A stretch of DNA of 64,000 nucleotides from Cyanophora paradoxa. Lineage: Eukaryota > Glaucocystophyceae > Cyanophorales > Cyanophoraceae. Made by a program: the position numbers and the translations under genes. This document shows positions 1-10,740 of the stretch, in pieces; the stretch's first letter is position 1, and every line of letters begins with the position of its first letter. A model generated the notes under the pieces. It had not been told where the DNA came from, made no database searches, and saw only the letters and a list, made by a program, of their open reading frames with translations. The stretch spans positions 30,753 to 94,752 of the forward strand of contig QPMI01000034.1 in the NCBI GenBank assembly GCA_004431415.1. The letters are read 5' to 3'.

Positions 1-783
1 TCCAGCTCCTGTGGCCGGCGTCAGCGAAACAGAGAAGGGCCGAGCGGATGCGCAGGCGGCGACCCCAGGCGGAGATTCCCACTTTATGATGCTCTGTTTA
101 GTGACGCCGCTGGCTTTAGGGCTTGGGCCAGGGCCCAGGGCCGGCCTTAGCTGGCAGGGTCGTTCGGGGTGACCCGCCGGTCGATTAGAGAGCACGCTTC
201 TGCCCCATGCTGCTCACCTGCCTACTTGCATACTCCTTGAACTCAACGCTGCCAGGGTGCGTGCGCCGCCTTAGCTGGACTGGGCATCACTTGGGCGGGT
301 GTCGCACCTCACGAGCTTGGCGTCCATAGGCCCGCCGGGGCGGGATCAAGCTAGCTACAGCTTTCTCTCCTTGCACAAGTTGTCAGCCTGTTTCAGCGGT
401 CGTGTTAACCCTAGCCTCTTGTTTGTTTGCCACTCTACCCCCAGCAAAGTTGCCGATAACCGTGCCTTCTGCCTCGGCCTGCTTTTCGAGCATCTGCGTG
501 CCTTTTCCCAGGCTTTGAACATCATCCATTGCTGAACGGAGCTAGCTTTCGCCCAACGGACCTTACAAGCTCCTGCACTGCCGCGCAGTGCGGCAGTTAC
601 TCTAGATCTTCACCCCTTCGCATCGACCTGGTCCGCCGGCTTCCATTTCGCTAAACAACTTGCAATTTGATTGCTATCCTGACGATCAGCAGGCCGGCGC
701 CGGTCGAGGACAGTAATTCCCCGTTGCCTTGCCCCTGCTGACGGCCCGAGGCTTGCAAACGAACCCGTCTCTCGCGCATCAAG
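1..783. other. Intergenic region, no gene seen
   Basis: No reading frame here has codon use or splice signals like the neighbouring genes. It probably holds upstream sequence of the gene starting at 784. Confidence 0.5.
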
Positions 784-2130
784 ATGGCGTCGCCGGCTAA
801 CTCGTCCGACGGAGGGGACGCCGTGCTGCTGGAGCCGACGCTGAGCGCCCTGAAGCGGAGGGCCTCCACGGGGAGCCCCCTGGACCAGCTCAAGTTCGGC
901 GGCAAGCGCTCCTCCGTCGTGGAGACCGTCGTCGGCCTCGACGAGCGTGCGCGGGACGCCCCCCTCGCCCGCACCCAAGCGGCCACCGCTGACGGCGGCG
1001 GCTCCGGACAGACGCGGACCAGTACGCGATGCTGGCGCGCTCGTTCCTGGCCAAGCTCGAGGAGCAGTCCGTGCAGCTCGCGCGCTCCCGCGAGGACGCC
1101 TCCTGCCGCCTCGAGGTCCGCGGCGGCCCCGCCGGGGCGGCGCGGTGACGCGCGCGCCGAGGGCGGGGCGGGGCGGGGCGCAGGCGTCGCAGGACAGCGC
1201 GCTGCTGGCGGCGTGCGAGGCGTCGGTGGCGGCGGCCGCCGAGGAGGAGAAGGCCGCCGCCGTCGCGCGCGCGAACCGGGAGGCGCTGCGGCTGCGGCAC
1301 GCGATCGCGAAGGGGCGGAAGGAGTGGGAGAAGCAGCGGGGGCGGCTGGAGCGGGAGGAGCGGACGCTGGCGGCGGCGGAGGAGCAGCGGCAGAAGGCGG
1401 AGGCGGGGTACCTGGCGGCGCAGCGCAAGTGGGCGCTGCAGACGAGCGAGAAGCAGAGCCTCGAGGAGGAGCTCGCCGCCATCCAGAAGGCCGTCGCCGA
1501 CGCCCAGCTCCGCCGCCGCGTCATCGCCCAGGAGGTGCCCCGCCCCGCCCCGCCCCGCCCCGCCCCGCCCCGCCCGGGACGCTGGGCCCGACGGGGGGGG
1601 CGGCGCGCAGACGGAGGAGGCGCAGCGGCAGCTGCGGGAGTGCAACACGCGGTACTACCAGGAGTCCCAGCGGATGGCGCTCGAGGCGAAGAAGGCGACG
1701 GAGCTGCGGCAGGCGATCGTCAAGGCCCGCAAGGAGCGCGAGCGCATGGACGCCCTCGCCCGCCTCGAGCAGGAGGCGGCCAACGGGCTCGTGCGGGAGC
1801 GCGTGGAGACGGCGGCGCGCCTCGAGCGCGAGATGGCCGCCCACGTCGAGGCCATGGAGCGCCTCACCGTCCTCGCCGCCGCCGACGCCCCGCCCCGCCC
1901 CCCCGCCTCCGCCTCCCCGCCCGCCACGCCGACCAAGCCGCTCGCCCCCGCCACCCCGGAGCGCGCCAGGCTGGCCCCTCGGTGGGGCGGCGGCGGGGCC
2001 GTCGAGCGCGGGGTCGACGCCGGAGCGGCGGGGCTCGGCGGCGCGCCTGCTGGCCTCGTGGGGCCTGCGCCCCATGGAGGCCGGCCCCGACGCCTACCCC
2101 GCACCCTGCGCCCCCTGGCCCGCCTCCTGA
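784..2130 (+). CDS. Coiled-coil protein, function unknown
   Basis: Starts at an ATG (MASPANSSDGGDAV). Four or more exons can be placed by eye: 784-946, 1012-1115, 1184-1534 and from 1611, with GT-AG introns. The splice phases agree and give one continuous protein. Exons 3 and 4 encode a long, charged alpha-helix rich in Glu, Arg, Ala and Gln, typical of a coiled coil. The intron at 1535-1610 is mostly CCCCG repeats. The C-terminal exon is uncertain: a Pro-rich tail may be spliced again before a stop near 2130. No family is recognised; a structural or cytoskeletal role would only be inference from the coiled coil. Confidence 0.6.
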   Translation: MASPANSSDGGDAVLLEPTLSALKRRASTGSPLDQLKFGGKRSSVVETVVGLDERARDAPLARTQAATADGGGSGQTRTSTRCWRARSWPSSRSSPCSSRAPARTPPAASRSAAAPPGRRGDARAEGGAGRGAGVAGQRAAGGVRGVGGGGRRGGEGRRRRAREPGGAAAAARDREGAEGVGEAAGAAGAGGADAGGGGGAAAEGGGGVPGGAAQVGAADEREAEPRGGARRHPEGRRRRPAPPPRHRPGGAPPRPAPPRPAPPGTLGPTGGAARRRRRRSGSCGSATRGTTRSPSGWRSRRRRRRSCGRRSSRPARSASAWTPSPASSRRRPTGSCGSAWRRRRASSARWPPTSRPWSASPSSPPPTPRPAPPPPPPRPPRRPSRSPPPPRSAPGWPLGGAAAGPSSAGSTPERRGSAARLLASWGLRPMEAGPDAYPAPCAPWPAS

Positions 2131-3056
2131 GCCAGCCCCGCCCCGCCCCCTCGCCGCCTTCAGATCTCCCACATTTACAGGGGGGCCCCCGCCCCGGGCG
2201 CTGCCCCTTACGCGCTGTAGCTCTTGATCTTGAAATCGAAGCCCTCAGCTGTACTACGGTAGTCGCCAGCTGTCAGGTCGATTTCTTTTCTTTGAATGCG
2301 TGTTTTCGTATCCGTATGCACAGACTTCGCCCAGAAACACCGTAGTTCTAGAAATTACGAAGTTAGAAGAGCTCCCGGAGTCCGCTGCAGACATCGCTAG
2401 CGCTGGTTTTCTTTTTCTTTGAACCTGTTTTTCGGTTCGTATCGGTATACGTATACGTACTACGGTATGTCCGGGACCAAATATCATAGTATGCTCATGA
2501 ACTTCATGATCAAGGCTTCGAAATTCAGAACTCTCATGGCATATGCATGCATTGTTGCCTTAGTAGTTAGGCCGGGCCATTGGCCAATGATTCATGCTCT
2601 GAGAGTCAAGACTCGGACTCGGGATATTGATGTACATGTAGGCACTGATCATGATCCGATGATCATCGGATCACAAGCTTTCAGGTCTCAGAGTCTCGCG
2701 AGATCATCGCGTCCGACGGTCGAATCGAGCTTCAAGGCTTCAAGGGCTCCGGGCTTGCCAGGCCCGGCGGCCCCGGCGGGCCGGGTTCCCCTTTGAATCT
2801 GTTAAACTTCAAGGCTTGTTAACGTTAAACGAATCTGTCACAGTGTTCATCGGATCCGATATCGATGATCTTCGGATCATGAACTTCGGAAGCCATGATC
2901 AGTGTTTCAAGTTTATCGGATATCACAGTATCGATAATGTACAATGTGACATTACGCAGCCTGGCAGCCTAGACTAGTACTGGTAGCAGCCTGTGCATGC
3001 TGGCAGGCTCGAGCCAGAGCGTACTAAGTTACGGTACCGACCGTACGGTCGCGTAA
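2131..3056. other. Intergenic region rich in GATC/ATCATGAT-type palindromes
   Basis: Much less GC-rich than its flanks, with no plausible gene. About 2500-2950 contains many overlapping palindromes such as GATCATGATC, ATCGGATC and GATATCGATG. The same motif type is clustered again near 41.0-41.65 kb. Confidence 0.5.
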
Positions 3057-3881
3057 TTATATCGCGTGCTTGAGGAGGGGCGGCGGCAGGCCCGGGAGCA
3101 GAGGAGGAGCCCGCCGCCTCGGAAGGCTCGCAGTGCTCGCCGCCGCTGCCGGCCGCGAGAAGGCCGCGGCGCAGCTCGCCGGCCGCTGCCCGCCGCCGTC
3201 ACCCCGAGCCGGCGCACTCCCCGCGACCCCCGCGCACACCGCCGCGTCGCGCTGCAGGCCAGCGCTGCGCCCAGGCGGCTTCAGCGGCGGGCCGTGGTCC
3301 GAGCGCGCGGCCTCGGGAGCCGCACGTGGAGTGGGCGTAGGCGCCAACGTACTCGGCGAGGACGAGGCGGTAGGCCCGGTTGTGCCACCCCACGAGGAAT
3401 GCCCCCGCACACAGCCCCGTCTGCAGGCGCGTCAGAAGCGGCCGGGGGCGGGCGGGGGCGGAAGGGGCGGGGCGGGGCGCTACCCGGAGGAGCAGGCAAA
3501 GACGTCTTGAGCAGCGTCTTGGCGTCTTGAGAGGACCACCCGCGACGCCATCGCGCACGCCGCCAGCGAGAGCAGCTGCAGCTGCCCCAGCCGCTCGTCC
3601 GAGCTCGTCGCGTTCAGGCCCTGCAGATCCACAAAGCCCCTCACCATTCGATACGCGCAGCTCCGTTGGTAGACCTGCCGCTCCGTTGGTACGCGCAGGC
3701 GGAGCCTGCAAGCGCGTGGCACCATCATCACGGCTGTGCGTCCACGCGCGCGGTTTGCAGCAGCGTCGCCCGTAGCCGCATTCACTCCAGAGCGCTCCCA
3801 CTTCAAGACGCCCTCATTCAACTCCGGCGCGCTTTCGCGAGTGCGTAGAAGAGGCACGGCGACTGGCAGCGGGTTCTCCAT
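3057..3881 (-). CDS. Putative small membrane protein
   Basis: Reads from an ATG at 3881 (MENPLPVAVPLLRTRES). The first exon runs to a hydrophobic stretch containing LGQLQLLSLAACAMASRVVL. An intron with a CTGACGCGCCTGCAG end leads to a second exon starting TGLCAGAFLVGWHNRAYRLV, also hydrophobic. The downstream exon or exons are Ala/Pro-rich and end near 3057. Two hydrophobic segments suggest a membrane protein. No family is recognised. G-rich intron sequence on the + strand fits a minus-strand gene here. Confidence 0.45.
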
Positions 3882-4440
3882 CGAGCTCTGCGATAGCAGG
3901 CCAGCCGTAGGCGCCGACGAGCACAATGAAGGTGGATGTCGCAAGTGCCCACAGGCGACGTCGGACTCTCATCTCGTCGACCTGCACAGGAAGGGGGAGC
4001 TAACCCGGCTGGGGTAGAGAGTACACGAGGGCCGGGGTAAGCGAAACAGAGTGGGAACCGCGTCCTCGATCCGATTCCTCGCATTCCGTTTAGAGCCGAC
4101 GTCGAAAGCAACCGTGTTCAGAGAGCCCGCGCCGACAGCCATGACTACAATGCAGCCGCCGCGCGCCGAGCTACCAGGCACCGAGCAGCTGCACAGCGCA
4201 CAGGCCGCCCAGCGCTCGGGACGGACTGGAGTGTTTTGCGGCGGCATGGGGGACGCGCCGCGGGTGCCCGCTTTCATTCGAACAGCGCCGCCGCGCCAAC
4301 TGCACCGACCGCCGCCCAGAGCGCAGGACGGGTGGCGTGGAGCTGGACCAAGTGGGGAGGCCAGAAAGTGTTCAACGGTGCGGACCGAGCGCGCTGGCAC
4401 GCCGCTCGGCGGCTCGCGCCGACGCCGAGCGCTCACAGGC
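3882..4440. other. Divergent intergenic region
   Basis: Lies between the starts of a minus-strand gene (3881) and a plus-strand gene (4441), so it probably holds both promoters. No clear coding exon, TATA box or repeat was seen. Confidence 0.4.
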
Positions 4441-4837
4441 ATGTGGTACTTGGGCGAGACGTTCGCGAGCATTCTGGGCCTGTACAACTCGAAGTACCAG
4501 GACGTGCTCGACGAGTACCTTCGGATCAAGCAGAAGGTGCCGGCCCGCCGCGCCGTCGACGACGACCGCCGGGCCGCCCGCACCAACGGTGCCCGGCGCC
4601 CACCGCGCGCAGGAGATGGAGGAGGCGAACAGGAAGCTGGCGGAGGAGCAGGCGAAGCTCGCGCAGAAGGACCGCGAGGCGTCCGAGATGGAGGGCGGCG
4701 ACGCGCCGCGGACCCGCTCCGCCTCGGCCGGCGGCGTCGGCGTCGAGATGCGGGAGGGGCCCGGCGCCCCGAGCGCCTCCCCCATCCAGCTCCAGCTCCG
4801 CAGCGCGGCGGACGGCGGCGCCGGCGTCGCTGTGTAG
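4441..4837 (+). CDS. Short coiled-coil protein, about 106 aa
   Basis: Two exons, 4441-4536 and 4613-4837, separated by a 76-bp GT-AG intron, join in phase 0. The N-terminus (MWYLGETFASILGLYNSKYQ) is amphipathic. The second exon begins EMEEANRKLAEEQAKLAQKD, a strong coiled-coil helix, followed by a Gly/Ala/Ser-rich tail. The N-terminal pattern faintly recalls the start of small Arf/Sar proteins, but no GTPase motif follows. Function unknown. Confidence 0.6.
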
Positions 4838-5056
4838 CGCGCAGCAGCTCCTCCCGCCCTTCCCGCCCTCGGGCCTCCCGCCTCCCCGACCCCCGTCCCC
4901 ACTCGCCGCCGCCCAGCCCCCTCGAGCCCCAAACCAACTCGTTCCACCCGCCTCTCTCGACCCCACCTCTGGCTCCGCGCCCCCTTGCACCGCCAGACCT
5001 CGCCCCGCCCCTCGAACCAGAACCAGCACCCGTGCTTTCAAATGTACAGGCTAGTA

Positions 5057-7597
5057 CTAGTCGAGCTCGACGAGGTGGGCGGGGGCCGGGGGCGCGCAGC
5101 AGTCGGCGACGCTGCCGGCGGCGGGCCGCAGGACGGCGCAGCGCGGGTGCAGGGCCTGCACGAGGGCGCCGCAGGGGCGCGCCCCCGGGCCGCGGCCCGG
5201 GGCGAGGACGACGAGCTGGGCGGAGGCGCGGACGGCGGCGAGGCGGGGGCAGGCCTCGGCGGAGAGGCGGGCGAGGGCGAGGCAGGCCTCCGCCGAGACG
5301 CGCTCCAGGCGCGGGCAGGCGACTACGGCGAGCTCGCGCAGGCCGCCGGCCGCCAGCACGGCGAGGGACTCGAGGCGGGGGCCCCGCGCAGCTCGAGGCG
5401 CTCGAGCAGGGGGCAGCCGGCGAGCTCGAGGCGCTCGAGGCGGGGCAGGCGGCGGGGAGGGCGGCGAGGAAGGGGGCGCGGGCGACGTGGGCGGCGCCGG
5501 AAAGGCGGAGGGAGCGGAGGGCGGGGCAGCGGAGCTCCAGGCGCCGGAACTGGGCGCTCGGGTCCAGAAAGGCCCGCGCGGGGGCCCCGCGGCGCTCGCC
5601 GGCGAGGGGCGGGCGAGGAGGACGGGGGCGTGGGAGCCCTCGTCGGCGGCGCGCGGGGCCGGCGGGCGCCCCGGCTCGTCCCCCGCGCACACCTCGAGCT
5701 CCCGCAGGGCGGGGCAGTCGAGGGCGAGCAGGGAGGGGGCCTCGGGGAGGGAGGGGGCGGCGGAGAGGCCGGCCAGGCGGAGGCGGCGGAGGGCCGGGGA
5801 GGCGATGCGGAGGGCGACGGGGTAGGGCGGCCCCTCGAAGTGCACGTCCTCGAGGGCGAGGGAGGTGAGGGCGGGGAAGCCGAAGGGCCCGAGGAGGGCG
5901 CGGGGGAGGAGCGAGTCGGCGAGGGCGGGGCCGCCGGGGGCGGCGCCAGCGCGAGCTCGCGGAGGCGGCGGCGGCGGCGGCGTCGCAGGCGAGGCCGGCG
6001 AGGGCCTCCCCGGGCCGGCCGCGAGCCGCGCCACGCCCCGCAGCGCCGCCCGCTCCACAGCCGGGCACTCCACGAGCTCCACCGCGGGCCGGCCTCGGGG
6101 GCCCAGCCGCAGGGCGCCCACGCCTCCCGCTCGCGGTGCTCGTCGCAGGAGGAGGACGGGGAGGAGGGGCGGGCGGGCGGTGGGCGTGGGCGTGGGCGGC
6201 GGCGAGGGAGAGAACGCGGAGGCGGGGCAGCGGGTCGCGCGGAGGGCGCAGGGCCCGGGGCCTCGACGCGGAGGGCGAGCTCCTCGAGGGCGGGGCAGCC
6301 GGCCGCCCCCGCCCGCAGCGCGGCGAAGCCCGGGCCCTCCAGCGCCACCCGCCGCGCCTTGTGCGCCGGCCCCAGGCTCACCGAGGCGGCGACGGGCCGG
6401 AGGAAGCCCGGCGGGAGGCCTCCGATGCAGAGCTGCGCGCGGCGGCGTGAGGGGCGGCGGGCGGGCGGGCGGGGCGGGGGCACCTCCTCGAGCCGCTCCA
6501 GGCCGGGCCCGAGCTCCACAACCGGCGGTGGGCCCTCCGCCCCGCCCCGCCCCAGCGCGCTGCCCCACGCGCCGCCGCGGATGCGGAGGACGCGGAGGGA
6601 GGGGAGGGCGGCGCAGAGCTCGGGGAGGGGCGGGAGGCGGCCGGTGTCGCCCCAGTGCGGGAGGGCCACGTCGAGGCAGGCGAGGCGCGGCAGGCAGCTC
6701 CGGAGGCTCTCGGGGGGAGCAGCGCCGCGCCGGGCGGGGCCTCCTCCTCGAGCCCGCCGGCGCGGGCGACGACGGCGAGCCGCTCGAGGCGCGCGAGGGC
6801 GCTGCTCCTCGCGAGGACCGCCCGCACGGTCTCCGGCGGCGCGACCAGCGCCTCCAGCTCCGAGCGGCGCGCGACCAGCGCCTGCGCCACGGCGCCCGCC
6901 TGCGGGCACCCGACCACCCGCCGCAGGGCCCGCGCGCTGCCGCCCGGTCATGATCAGATGCAACGCGCCGCTTTTGATCATGGGGGCGCACTTCGAGATG
7001 AGCGCAGCGGTGGGCAGCTGCGCGTTGGATGGCACAGGGGCCGGGTCCTCTCCGAAGCGCAGCTCCTCCAGCTGAGGGAAGAGGCTGTGGAAGCGCGCCG
7101 CCTCCGCAACCGACGCCGGCGCGCGGAAGCGCTCCAGGCTCACTGCAGCGGCGTTGAGATGATCCCGGCGATACGGAAGCCGCGGGGCGCACCGATCTTA
7201 ATCGCCGCCGAATCCTCGAAGCGCGCGGCGAGCGCCAGAAGGTCCGCGAAGCGAAGAGACCGAGGTGCATCGACTCCGGGAGGCAGCAGTGACAGCGTGT
7301 GGCGCTCCCAAACAGCACGAGACAGCGCAATCCTGCGACGGGGACGTGAGGGGGACAGCGCATGCGCAGTGCGCTTGCGGGGCCTGAGCGCGCGAACCTC
7401 CTGAGCCGAGCGCACACGAGCGCCACGTTCACCAGAATCTCGTAATCGTTGAGCTGGGCGACAACAATTTCGAGAAGGCGGTCCGGCAGCTGCAGCAGAG
7501 CGAGCGGCGTCGGCTCGAGCTCCGCATCGCTCCCTCCGCCTTCGTCCTCTGCAGCGCTCGCGGGGCGTTTCCGGCCGCGGGAGCTGCTCGAGCTCAT
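5057..7597 (-). CDS. F-box / leucine-rich-repeat protein
   Basis: Starts at an ATG on the minus strand at 7597 (MSSSSSRGRKRPASA). Residues about 30-68 contain an F-box-like helix cluster, LPDRLLEIVVAQLNDYEILV, then NVALVCARLRR. Downstream exons carry repeated leucine patterns such as LPRLACLDVALP, LPSLRVLRIRGG, FPALTSLALEDVHF and LRELAVVACPRLERV, which are leucine-rich repeats. The protein ends HLVELD at 5057. F-box proteins usually act as substrate receptors of SCF ubiquitin ligases, with the repeats binding the substrate. That role is inferred from the family. Several introns must be removed; not all were placed. The stop lies about 220 bp from the convergent gene at 4441-4837. Confidence 0.65.
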   Translation of the reverse strand: MSSSSSRGRKRPASAAEDEGGGSDAELEPTPLALLQLPDRLLEIVVAQLNDYEILVNVALVCARLRRFARSGPASALRMRCPPHVPVAGLRCLVLFGSATRCHCCLPESMHLGLFASRTFWRSPRASRIRRRLRSVRPAASVSPGSSQRRCSEPGALPRAGVGCGGGALPQPLPSAGGAALRRGPGPCAIQRAAAHRCAHLEVRPHDQKRRVASDHDRAAARGPCGGWSGARRRAPWRRRWSRAARSWRRWSRRRRPCGRSSRGAAPSRASSGSPSSPAPAGSRRRPRPARRCSPREPPELPAAPRLPRRGPPALGRHRPPPAPPRALRRPPLPPRPPHPRRRVGQRAGAGRGGGPTAGCGARARPGAARGGAPAPPARPPPLTPPRAALHRRPPAGLPPARRRLGEPGAGAQGAAGGAGGPGLRRAAGGGGRLPRPRGARPPRRGPGPCALRATRCPASAFSPSPPPTPTPTARPPLLPVLLLRRAPRAGGVGALRLGPRGRPAVELVECPAVERAALRGVARLAAGPGRPSPASPATPPPPPPPRARAGAAPGGPALADSLLPRALLGPFGFPALTSLALEDVHFEGPPYPVALRIASPALRRLRLAGLSAAPSLPEAPSLLALDCPALRELEVCAGDEPGRPPAPRAADEGSHAPVLLARPSPASAAGPPRGPFWTRAPSSGAWSSAAPPSAPSAFPAPPTSPAPPSSPPSPPPAPPRAPRARRLPPARAPRAARGPRLESLAVLAAGGLRELAVVACPRLERVSAEACLALARLSAEACPRLAAVRASAQLVVLAPGRGPGARPCGALVQALHPRCAVLRPAAGSVADCCAPPAPAHLVELD

Positions 7598-7745
7598 GGT
7601 GGCGACGGCTCTTCACAGTGTGCGCGGCAATGCGCCAAGTGCCCTCTGTACCCCCCATCAAGCCAACCTTCTACCCCTAGCCTGTAGGCCTCTCGTACCC
7701 CCCTCTTACTTTTTTGCGGTGGGGTTTTTGGTGGGTAATTCATGA

Positions 7746-9587
7746 TCAGGGCCCCGGGCGTGGGGCGGAGGTGGGGGCGCCATGGCCAGCTGCAGCTGCA
7801 GGCGCGCCCTGCTCGGCCGCGCCGCGGGCCAGGGAGACGCCCCTGTGGTGGGGAACGGAGGGCCGCACGAACGTGTGGAAGCTGCGGGCGGGGCGTGAGC
7901 TGCAGGCGCGCGGACGGGGCGGGGCGGGGCGGGCGGGTGGTGGCGGGGCGGACGTGTCGTGCCAGAGGTCGCCGAAGGCGAGGGCGCGCGAGAGGCGGGC
8001 CAGCAGCAGCGGCTCCTCCGCCTCCGCCTCCGCCTCCTCGTCCCCCGCCGACGAGGGCAGCGTCCCGTACGCCGCCGTGGGCGTCGGCGTGCGCGGGGCG
8101 GCGCGGTGGCGCCCCGGCTCGAACTGCTCGGCGCTGAAGGCCACGCTGAAGACCGCCGCCGCCAGGAACATCTGCCGCCGCCGCTCGGTTCCGGCGCGGG
8201 GCGCGGGCCTAGGGCGGCGGGCGGGCGGGCCTCGAGGCAGATGAGGAAGCCCTGGATGCCGATGGCGACGTTGCGCTGCTCGAAGGGCGGCACCGGCACG
8301 ATGTACCCCATCCGGAAGAGCGCCGCGATCACCACGCCTGCGATCCGGGGCGCGTGGGCGGGGCGCGGGCGGCGAGGGGCGGCGGCGCCTGCCGCGGCTC
8401 ACGCACCCTGCCAGAAGTTGAAGAAGACGATCCACTGCGCGGCGGGTCAGGCGCCGGGGGCCGGGGGGGGGGCGGCGGGGGCGGGGCGGGCCTTGATGCA
8501 GAAGAACTTGAGGACGGGGTAGAAGGGCCCGAGCTCGGGGCGGAGGACCCAGTAGAAGGAGGCGAGGGCGTACATCGCCGTCGAGATCGACGCGTTCTCC
8601 AGCACCAGCAGGTAGATGTACGCCCGGTCCTGCCCCCCGGCCCCGCCCCGCTCGCCCAGGCGCGGCGGGCGCGGCGGGGCGGGGCGGCGGGGGGAGCGCA
8701 CGGGCTCGAAGACGGTCTCGTTGTACCAGTGGAAGAGCTGGAGGAGGGCGACGGCGACGGCCAGCAGCGGCTTGATGAACACGAACTGCAGCACGCCCTG
8801 CCGGCACCGCAGCAGAAAGCCCGGCCCCTGCCCACGGCGTCGCTCCCGCGGCGGCTGGGGCCAGGGCCGGGAGGGGCGGGTGGGGCGCACGGGCTGGTAG
8901 GGGGGCAGGCAGCAGAGGGGCGGGAAGGGGTGGTAGGGCTCCTTGGCGGCCAGGATGGCCAGCAGCTTCCTCTCCCCGCCCAGGAAGTCTGTGCGCGCGC
9001 GCGTCAGGGCCGGCCGCGCGGGGGAAGGAGCAGTGGACGGGCCGCTGAGCATGGCGAAGAACTGGTAGACGCTGCGGGGCGGGGCGGGCGTCGGGCGGGG
9101 CGAGGAGCAGGGGCCGGCCGCGGGCGGAAAGCGGCGGACATGAAGCCCTGGTAGAAGTCGCGGAGCTGGGGGGGCGCGTGAGGCGCGGGGCGGGCGGGGC
9201 GGCGGGGCGGGTGGGGCACCATGGCGATCCAGTCGGCGGCGCGGGAGAGGTGGAGGGCGTTCCAGAGGGTGACCCAGCTGCTGAGCGAGTAGACGGGCAC
9301 CATGAGGACGATGCGGATCGCCCGCGACTGGATTGTCGGCCGCGTGAACGTCCGCAGGTGGCCCAGGATCGTAACCGTGCTCACGATGCACTGAGATGCG
9401 CGGTCAAGCCGGTTACCGAGGTTAGCACGCATACGTGGGTTCGCACCGCAAGAACTGTGGCGACGCCGGCGACGGAAAGCGACACGCGGTAGTAGTCCAT
9501 GTGCCCAAAAGGCCCGCTGGTAGGCCCATCGTCCCCGCCGGACTCCTCGCCGCCGGCCGGCCGCGGCCACGCCATCAAATTGGCCAT
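7746..9587 (-). CDS. TMEM184 / DUF300-family multi-pass membrane protein
   Basis: Minus-strand exons give the characteristic order of the TMEM184 family (related to organic solute transporter alpha). A first TM, MDYYRVSLSVAGVATVLA, is followed by HLRTFTRPTIQSRAIRIVLM and VPVYSLSSWVTLWNALHL. Later come FLGGERKLLAIL, RQGVLQFVFIKPLLAVAVAL, SISTAMYALASFYWVL, FYPVLKFFCIKA, QWIVFFNFWQG and VIAALFRMGYIVPVPPFEQR. These match known family landmarks (R-P-x-x-Q...R-I, QF...KP, FWQG). Seven TM segments are expected; most can be seen. The C-terminus is acidic and Gly/Ser-rich. An in-frame ATG at 9587 is chosen as start; 9500 is an alternative. Substrate unknown; family members are membrane proteins linked to transport or vacuolar traffic. 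Confidence 0.8.
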
Positions 9588-10152
9588 GATTGCGCCACTT
9601 CCCGTCAACTCGGTCGACGAAGCTATGCAGTCGACGGTGGGAGATATTCTAGCGCTGCAGACAATGTCTTCGCCGCACGCGTTCAACCAGTCAGCTCCGC
9701 CGTCACGCCTTGCAGCTGGCTTCTGGCGCAGACTCGCGCTTCGCTTCGCGCGAGAAGGCCTAGAGAGGCAAGCTGTCTCCACGTGGCCGAGGTCGGCCGC
9801 CGCCCGGGCTTGGTCGTCGTACGAAGCGCTAGCTTCGTGACGGCAGGAGGCGTGTCTTCGGGTTCACAACAACCCCGCACGCGCTTCCGACCGCTTTCCG
9901 ACACTCAGACTGCCGCTGCAAGCTCAGTTCGGCCGGCGGCCGCGAACCGACGGGTACAACAAACCGAGCGCCTGCATTTCCCTGGTGCTGCTCCTGCTGC
10001 TCGGCTGTGCTCATACAAGAACTGTAGCTAACAGCATCTACTGCACGCTGCATCTGAGGACGAGTCTTGAGAGGCCGTCCGCACATCTCAAATTTCGAGA
10101 GGAGCAGCCTCGGCGCTCAGCCTCGGCGGGGCGGCAGAGCTGCAGTACAGCG
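9588..10152. other. Divergent intergenic region
   Basis: Between the starts of the TMEM184-like gene and the small membrane-protein gene at 10153. No convincing exon or repeat was seen; it presumably contains two promoters. Confidence 0.4.
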
Positions 10153-10683
10153 ATGAGGAATCCGTTCAGCTTCATCTTCACGGTCCGCACCGCCCTCGCG
10201 TCCCTCTAGCTGTTGAGCGGCCGCGTCCACTTTGCGACGCGTTAGAGTACGTGCTGACACGCTGGGTCCAGGGCGTTGTCTTCTCGATAATAGGCTACGC
10301 CGTTGGCATAGCTCTCGAGCGTGTGATCTGGTCGGGGACGCCGCCCACGCCACTGAGCATGCTGCCGAAGCGGATAGGGCGCCGCAACTGCGCCTTCGTG
10401 CAGCTCGCTATCAACATCGTCGTGCTGTACGTCTTCGAGCTACTCGCCCCGAGCTGGGCCGTCGCCCTCACCCTCACAGGTCCGCTGCGCATGGGCCGAG
10501 CCGGCGCCCCTGCCGCCTCCCGTTGGCTCACTCCGCTGCGCGCGCGGGCTGGCAGAGGGCATGCTCTTTCCCGCGGTGCTCTTCGGGGTGCAGGCGAGGA
10601 TGTTCGAAGCGATGGCCGACACGGCGGGGCGGGACGGCACCGGCCCGCTCCTCGGCCGCGCCGCCTCCGATAAGCTCGCATAG
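10153..10683 (+). CDS. Small two-to-three-TM membrane protein, 121 aa
   Basis: Three exons, 10153-10182, 10272-10479 and 10556-10683, join in phase to 122 codons including the stop. The first intron has a GTGCTGACACG branch site 17 nt before its AG. The protein begins MRNPFSFIFT then GVVFSIIGYAVGIALERVIW, a clear TM helix. A second hydrophobic region, FVQLAINIVVLYVFELLAPS, continues into a third, MLFPAVLFGVQARMF. No family is recognised. The gene ends only 57 bp from the convergent minus-strand gene. Confidence 0.6.
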
Positions 10684-10740
10684 CCTCAGAGAACCTGCCT
10701 TCATTCTGTACATAACCAACAGCACGCTTTGCTGGGCGGG